From CAYUFF01 sp964444075 (GTDB taxonomy: Archaea > Aenigmatarchaeota > Aenigmatarchaeia > CG10238-14 > SCSR01), in NCBI GenBank assembly GCA_964444075.1, contig CAYUFF010000004.1:1-43413 (forward strand): DNA of 43,413 bases, given 5' to 3'. Made by a program: the position numbers and the translations under genes. The notes below the pieces were generated by a model. It saw only the letters and a program-made list of their open reading frames with translations, made no database searches and was not told where the DNA came from. Within the stretch, counting starts at the first letter, position 1, and each line of letters begins with the position of its first letter. Positions 39,218 through 43,413 of the stretch are shown here, one piece after another.

Positions 39218-41428
39218 GAACCCGTCGAGCGTCTGCTGGTAGGTCGGCTTCTTCAGTCCGATACCCCTCCCACACGGACGTCTACGCGTTCCCCTCGGAG
39301 CGGTTTCACTCTCGAGCTTTACCTCGGTTGTGGTCTCGAGGTTCCTACCGTCCTTAGATTTTTTCATCAACCACCTCGGCATCTCCGTCCAGTCATCTTC
39401 CCTTATCTTATCCTTCATGTCCACGTACCTGAAGGAGAGGAAGTTTACGCCGCCCCCTTCTCTCAGGCCTACTTCTACTATCCAACCGCCGACCCATTCC
39501 GGGATGTTTTTCTCCACCGTGAACTCGTCGGGAGCCTTCAGGCACCCCGGGAGGATCCCTATCCTATCGCCCACCACGAGCACCGCGGCCTTGTGGTGAT
39601 GCCCTATCACGTTGAGGAGGGCGTCCTTGACTTCCTTCCTGTGGAGGTTCGTGGATATGACTTTCATGATCGTGTACCCCAGTATCTTCGGGGAGTAGGC
39701 CGAGGAGGGGTGGTGGAGGGCCACCTTGACTTCAGCCCCGTCTTTCGAAAAGCTCACACAGTGGCTCGGGAGGTACACCAAGTCCTCCCTGCCGGTGAGC
39801 AGCTCTTCGACGAACGTGTTCCCTATCTCTTTTTTAACCCACTTGTCGTGGTTCCCCTCGATGAAGTAAGTTTTGATGACTCTGCCTCCCCTTCCTCTCG
39901 CCGTCGGGTAGTTTTCGCGGATGTACTCGAAGAGCGTTTTCGGATCCTGGAAAAAACTCTCGAACTGGTGACCCTTGTACCCCACGGCACCGGGGCCGTC
40001 GGCGAAGTCGCCAGCGTGGAGGATCGCGTCCACGTCCTCCCTCTCGGCTACCCTGTACAGCTCCCTTACTAGGTTGATCTGCTGTGAGTAGCTGTTTATG
40101 TGCGTGTCGCCTATGACGAGAAACTTGAAGGTCTGCGTCCGGTCCTCGAGCTCCGGGGGCTCGTCTAAGGAAGTCTTGAACCTCAAGTTGGAAAAGTACT
40201 TGTCCGGTGCTTTCCTGTAGACTACCCTACCCATCGATTCTAGCTTCTTGCAGATCTTCTCGACGGTCTCCTTGTCTAGCTTCGTCTCCCTCGAAAGCTT
40301 CCCCACCGACGCTCCCTTCTCCCTCTCCTTGTGGATCAGCTGGAGCACCCTTCTCTCCCTTTCACTCAACCCATCGAGTTCTGGCGGAGCGACGAAGTCG
40401 CCGGGCTTCCAGTACCTCCTCAAAGAATAGAACTTTGTGTTCACGTGCCTCAGCTCCCTCTTACCAGTTTCCGAGTCCTTCCCGGAAAGGTGGAACTCTA
40501 CGACCACGACGCCGACCGATGAGGTTATCCTCTTTTTGGTTAGGGAGGGCGCCTCCTTTACGAGGGAAGGGAGCTGTATCCCGAGCATCACGTCGCCGTA
40601 GGAGGGGAGGAGGGAAAAGGTGTGAAAACCGCCGAGCGCGAGCACGTACTTCTTTTCCGGCGAAAGCTCCTTGAGGGTGATGCTTTCCATGATGTACTGG
40701 AGGTCGTTGGTCTTCCCGACCAAGCTCCTTTCCCTCCTGCTGACCGGGTTAAGGGCGTAGACGACGATGTCGGTCGCGTAGATCGGAAACTCGTACGGCG
40801 GCCCGACTTCCATCACTATATCCCTCCTCTTCTCTGCTAGCTTCTCTACCATGTTAAGGCTGCCCTTACCTCCGGGGAACCTGTAGACGTCCTGGTCGGC
40901 CGGCACGACGTGGGTTTTAACGCCGGACTCGAGCTTCGGGAAGGTGGCGACGGCGTAGCTTACCTGTTCCTCCGGCGTCTTCATGATTATCTCCCCTTCC
41001 TTCGACATTGTCTCCTTCCCCGCAAAAAGGTCTCCGACGAAGAGCGTGAGGTTCACGTCCTCCCTCTCGAAAACCTTGTAAGCTGCCCAGAGCGTCGTCA
41101 GGGAAAAGTCCTTGTGTCCTATCCAGCTTTCGCACGCGAACCCTATCTTGAAGACTTTCATCCTCTCCTCCAAGGGGACGTAACCCTCGACTCGCCTGCC
41201 GTAGGCGGTGAGCATTACCTTCTTCTTCCTCCTGTTGAGGAGTACCCACTCATCCGGGTAGAACTGGTGGAGCTCTTCGCCCAGCTCAAGGAGGAGGGTT
41301 TTTCCTACTCCCAACCTTTTGGAGAGTTCCCTCAGGTCTACCTCCCTTCCCTTGAGGGGAGAAAGGTGGGCGTAAAGCTTTTGGATGAGTTCTCTGTAGG
41401 ACGGGTGCACACCTTCCTGCGTGTACAT
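39209..41428 (-). CDS. Double metallophosphoesterase with winged-helix domains and a PIP-box-like tail
   Basis: A 739-aa protein. An N-terminal winged helix (about 1-75) is followed by a first phosphoesterase-like domain (about 85-360), which has LTLFVGDLFAG but lacks the usual D-x-H and GNHD motifs. A second winged helix follows (VLQLIHKEREKGASVGKLSRE), then an intact phosphoesterase domain: GDTHINS, HAGDFADGPG, IEGNHDKW, LHHP and GHHHK. The C terminus QQTLDGFL fits the PCNA-binding consensus Q-x-x-L-x-x-F-L. A DNA-repair or replication nuclease or phosphatase is inferred. It is not the DP1 subunit of PolD, whose motifs differ. Confidence 0.7.
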   Translation of the reverse strand: MYTQEGVHPSYRELIQKLYAHLSPLKGREVDLRELSKRLGVGKTLLLELGEELHQFYPDEWVLLNRRKKKVMLTAYGRRVEGYVPLEERMKVFKIGFACESWIGHKDFSLTTLWAAYKVFEREDVNLTLFVGDLFAGKETMSKEGEIIMKTPEEQVSYAVATFPKLESGVKTHVVPADQDVYRFPGGKGSLNMVEKLAEKRRDIVMEVGPPYEFPIYATDIVVYALNPVSRRERSLVGKTNDLQYIMESITLKELSPEKKYVLALGGFHTFSLLPSYGDVMLGIQLPSLVKEAPSLTKKRITSSVGVVVVEFHLSGKDSETGKRELRHVNTKFYSLRRYWKPGDFVAPPELDGLSERERRVLQLIHKEREKGASVGKLSRETKLDKETVEKICKKLESMGRVVYRKAPDKYFSNLRFKTSLDEPPELEDRTQTFKFLVIGDTHINSYSQQINLVRELYRVAEREDVDAILHAGDFADGPGAVGYKGHQFESFFQDPKTLFEYIRENYPTARGRGGRVIKTYFIEGNHDKWVKKEIGNTFVEELLTGREDLVYLPSHCVSFSKDGAEVKVALHHPSSAYSPKILGYTIMKVISTNLHRKEVKDALLNVIGHHHKAAVLVVGDRIGILPGCLKAPDEFTVEKNIPEWVGGWIVEVGLREGGGVNFLSFRYVDMKDKIREDDWTEMPRWLMKKSKDGRNLETTTEVKLESETAPRGTRRRPCGRGIGLKKPTYQQTLDGFLG

Positions 41429-41486
41429 CTATTTGGTTGTTGGTCGAAAAATTTTTATTTTTTTGTGGTCGGGATATTTTTAAACC

Positions 41487-42011
41487 ATGGGCGGGAGGAT
41501 CTCCAAGGACGAGTATTACCTGAAGATAGCCGAGGCGATCGCGGAAAGGTCGACGTGCTTAAGGAGGAAGTACGGCGCGATCGTGGTCAAGGGTGACACC
41601 ATAGTCAGCGCGGGGTACAACGGGTCTCCGAGGAAGGTCGTGAATTGCGACGAGGTTGGGTGCTTGAAGGACCTGGTCAACGCCCCTCACGGCTCTGGCT
41701 ACGACTTCTGCATAGGGGTGCACGCGGAGGAGAACGCGATCATCAACGCAGCCAGGACGGGCGCTAGCGTCCTCGGTGGCGTTCTGTACGTCTTCGGGAA
41801 GGACGTGAAGACGGGAAGGCCGTGCAAAGCTACACCGTGCGACAGGTGTAAACGGGTGCTGATAAACGCGGGGATAGAAAGGGTGGTCACCATGGACGAG
41901 GAGGGGAAGATCGTAGAAACCAACGTCGTCGACTGGGTCCGGGAGCAGAGCGAATGGTATCTCTCAAAGTTGAAGGAGGCCGAGGGGAGGAGGAAAAACC
42001 TTAGCGGCTAG
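41487..42011 (+). CDS. dCMP deaminase
   Basis: A 174-aa zinc-dependent deaminase that converts dCMP to dUMP for dTTP synthesis. The zinc site is visible as HAEENAI (His and catalytic Glu) and PCDRCKRV (two Cys). Other blocks are LRRKYGAIVVKGDTIVSAGYNGSP and NCDEVGCLKD, the latter giving the extra cysteines seen in ComEB-type enzymes. The start is ATG 41487, with TATTTTTAAACC just in front, suggesting a leaderless mRNA. Confidence 0.93.
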   Translation: MGGRISKDEYYLKIAEAIAERSTCLRRKYGAIVVKGDTIVSAGYNGSPRKVVNCDEVGCLKDLVNAPHGSGYDFCIGVHAEENAIINAARTGASVLGGVLYVFGKDVKTGRPCKATPCDRCKRVLINAGIERVVTMDEEGKIVETNVVDWVREQSEWYLSKLKEAEGRRKNLSG

Positions 42012-42039
42012 CCACTCGTATCGGGTTTCGCCTACACGC

Positions 42040-42531
42040 CTAAGGTATCGCTGCTTTGGCCTTTTCGTAAGCTTCGACAAAACTCGTCGCGTACCCAACA
42101 TCCATCAACATTTCCATCAAACACGCCCTAGAGTCTTCTGGAGTTCTGAGCATCCTTTCTCGCCTTATTCGCCTATCGTAGAATTTTATTAACCCTCCTT
42201 CTCCGTCAATTTCTTTCATTTCTTTCCCCACAGGTTCTTTCCTTATTAGGTAAAAGATCCTCTCTTCCCTGACGTCCTCCCCGACCTCGTAGACGATGCT
42301 TTCAAACAGGGCGTCGCGCTGGTAGCGTACCTTGGCCAACTCCTCCCCCACTCCGTTCAGAAGGACGTACTCACGTTCGACGAGCCTCCACTCTGGTCGC
42401 GTCCTGGCCCCGACAACAACCCTTACCCGTTCTTCGGGAAAAAGCTGTCGCAAATCCTTAGGTCTCGGGAGCAGGTAGTTGTTCTCCAGGTCACCCGTCG
42501 TTAACACCTTCTTCGTCTTCACTCCGACCAC
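42040..42531 (-). CDS. Hypothetical protein, 163 aa
   Basis: A soluble protein with a basic N terminus (MVGVKTKKVLTTGDLENNYLL) and a C-terminal helical part (SRACLMEMLMDVGYATSFVEAYEKAKAAI). A KxFYDRRIRRERMLR-like region lies in the middle. No family is recognised. The start GTG 42531 lies inside a GGGGAGGGG stretch; GTG 42522 would place that stretch at Shine-Dalgarno distance and is a good alternative. It is convergent with the dCMP deaminase (28 nt) and divergent from the ncRNA candidate. Confidence 0.6.
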   Translation of the reverse strand: MVGVKTKKVLTTGDLENNYLLPRPKDLRQLFPEERVRVVVGARTRPEWRLVEREYVLLNGVGEELAKVRYQRDALFESIVYEVGEDVREERIFYLIRKEPVGKEMKEIDGEGGLIKFYDRRIRRERMLRTPEDSRACLMEMLMDVGYATSFVEAYEKAKAAIP

Positions 42532-42589
42532 CCCTCCCCTTTTTAACTTATCGGTAGTGAATAAAACTACTTAAAGCTTTCGGTGGGTT

Positions 42590-42765
42590 AGGTCTCGGTA
42601 GAGAGTCGTGTGTGTTGACCATCACGCTCAAGAGTGTCAGATAATCAACCATTCACGAGAGCAGTAAAACAGCAGGGTGGTAAGGAGAGCACCACGTAAG
42701 GCTTGAGAAAATCGAAGGATGTTTGAGAGAGGTCGTGCCGACAACGACCTTACCCAGGTCCCGAA
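42590..42765 (+). ncRNA. Candidate structured RNA upstream of glutamine synthetase
   Basis: The 265-nt gap holds no CDS but several hairpins: a two-part stem TCGTG/CACGA (42606-42610 with 42654-42658) enclosing GTTGA/TCAAC (42614-42618 with 42645-42649), then GTGGT/ACCAC (42677-42681 with 42691-42695), then GGTCGT/ACGACC (42731-42736 with 42744-42749). A longer pairing GGTAAGG/CCTTACC (42679-42685 with 42748-42754) competes with these. TATA-like TACTTAAAG (about 42568) fits a plus-strand start near 42592. It may be a separate RNA or a leader acting on glnA. Confidence 0.35.
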
Positions 42766-42768
42766 AGC

Positions 42769-42780
42769 TTATTAAATTTT
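42769..42780 (+). promoter_or_regulatory. TATA-like box of glnA
   Basis: TTATTAAATTTT lies 17-28 nt before the glnA ATG, implying a very short or absent 5' leader for that mRNA. Confidence 0.45.
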
Positions 42781-42796
42781 CCCGTAAGCTTAGTTT

Positions 42797-43413
42797 ATGG
42801 AACTCGTCAGCCTGAGGTTCGTGGACATAAACGGGAACGCGAAGGAGCTCCTGATCCCGGAGGAGAAGTTCAGGGAGGGGAGGAGGGATGGGTTCGGGTT
42901 CGACGGCTCCTCCGTCCAGGGCTTCGTGAGGAGGTTCGAGAGTGATATGCTGCTAATCCCGGAGTACCATTACACGGTGGACAACCTAAAAATTTACTTC
43001 TGCGACGTCTACGGTCACGACGGCAAGCCCTGCGGAGCCGACCCGAGGGTCGTCCTCAAGAACTCGATGGAGGCTGTGAGGGAGGAGGGGGTCAGTTTCC
43101 TTGCTGGGGTGGAGTTGGAGTTCTACCTTTTCAGCGGGAGGCAACCCATGGACGGAGCCGGGTACTTCGACGTCTCGCCTAGGGATAAAGCCTACAGGAT
43201 GAAGCTGAAGGTCGTCGAAGCGTTGGAAAAGGTCGGCATAGAGTGGGAGAGCACCCACCACGAAGTAGGCCCAGGGCAGAACGAGGTAGACCTGAAGTAC
43301 GACGTCGCAACGAAGACCGCGGACAAGGTACTCCTGGCGAAGGACTTCATCAAGCAGATCGCGGAGGAAGAAAGCTTGAGTGCAACCTTCATGCCAAAGC
43401 CCATAGAGGGTCG
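42797..43413 (+). CDS. glnA: Glutamine synthetase type I, 5' part
   Basis: An open frame of 205 codons running off the window. It starts MELVSLRFVDINGNAKELL and has the family blocks GFGFDGSSVQGF, AGVELEFYLF (metal-binding Glu), GYFDVSPRDKA and HHEVGPGQNEVDLKY. The enzyme joins ammonia to glutamate using ATP, forming dodecamers. The N-terminal beta-grasp domain looks about 15-20 residues shorter than in bacterial enzymes. The 3' part is not in the window, so the adenylylation region cannot be judged. Confidence 0.95.
   Translation, partial: MELVSLRFVDINGNAKELLIPEEKFREGRRDGFGFDGSSVQGFVRRFESDMLLIPEYHYTVDNLKIYFCDVYGHDGKPCGADPRVVLKNSMEAVREEGVSFLAGVELEFYLFSGRQPMDGAGYFDVSPRDKAYRMKLKVVEALEKVGIEWESTHHEVGPGQNEVDLKYDVATKTADKVLLAKDFIKQIAEEESLSATFMPKPIEG

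Noticed and set aside
39209..41428. DP1 small subunit of DNA polymerase D
   Set aside because: The phosphoesterase motifs are GDTH, GDFADG, GNHDKW and GHHH, and no DP1-type OB region is seen; two winged helices and a duplicated domain do not fit DP1.

Overview
The window is archaeal and reads as a hyperthermophile. It carries a full-length reverse gyrase, an archaeal histone, hypusine-type aIF5A, RNA polymerase subunits RpoK and RpoN, aRF1, SRP54, RNase P proteins Rpp30 and Pop5, the exosome subunits Rrp4, Rrp41 and Rrp42, SDO1, eIF6, L15e, L31e and L39e, and a 20S proteasome alpha gene. Genes are tightly packed, many overlap, and starts are often GTG or TTG. Several short secreted or membrane-anchored proteins (2367-3206, 14856-15314) look like families common in DPANN and deep euryarchaeal genomes. 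I cannot place the lineage more exactly from sequence alone.

Layout. 1-1542: a broken PIN-toxin end, a PflX-like radical SAM protein and a small winged-helix regulator. 1666-2247: three leftward tRNA-Leu genes, two of them in perfect 215-bp tandem repeats, all with introns at unusual places. 2367-4892: envelope proteins and a DUF63 membrane protein. 4881-9334: a Upf1/IGHMBP2-like helicase, CTP synthase and exonuclease III. 9380-13918: ValRS, then aRF1 with an intein at its catalytic motif. 13958-14804: a nucleotidyltransferase/HEPN toxin-antitoxin pair, both members frameshifted. 14856-19483: a Cys-rich membrane protein, methionine aminopeptidase, a 57-aa zinc protein, SRP54 and a large secreted Cys-rich protein. 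19558-22555: a HEPN remnant, histone, aIF5A, SpoIIM-like and MscS-like membrane proteins. 22545-25888: a tyrosine recombinase, a structured intergenic region, an intron-containing tRNA-Phe, a glycosyltransferase and two pilin-like proteins. 25921-32160: reverse gyrase, AspRS, RpoK, RpoN, a Holliday-junction-nuclease-like protein and a pilin. 32249-39217: a rightward information-processing block (L15e, RNase P, proteasome, exosome, L39e/L31e/eIF6). 39209-43413: a double metallophosphoesterase, dCMP deaminase, an unknown protein, a structured intergenic region and the start of glutamine synthetase.

The most important observation is in psmA (34547-35264). The gene is broken by a 31-nt insert that folds into a bulge-helix-bulge (BHB), the substrate of the archaeal tRNA splicing endonuclease. 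Removing it restores one 228-aa frame with the conserved alpha-subunit N terminus. Introns at non-canonical tRNA positions (30/31 and 32/33) in the same window use the same BHB logic, and all of these introns end in AA. Together they point to a broad-specificity splicing endonuclease acting on tRNAs and on an essential mRNA. A second unusual point is that aRF1, after predicted intein removal, carries GGM where release factors have GGQ.
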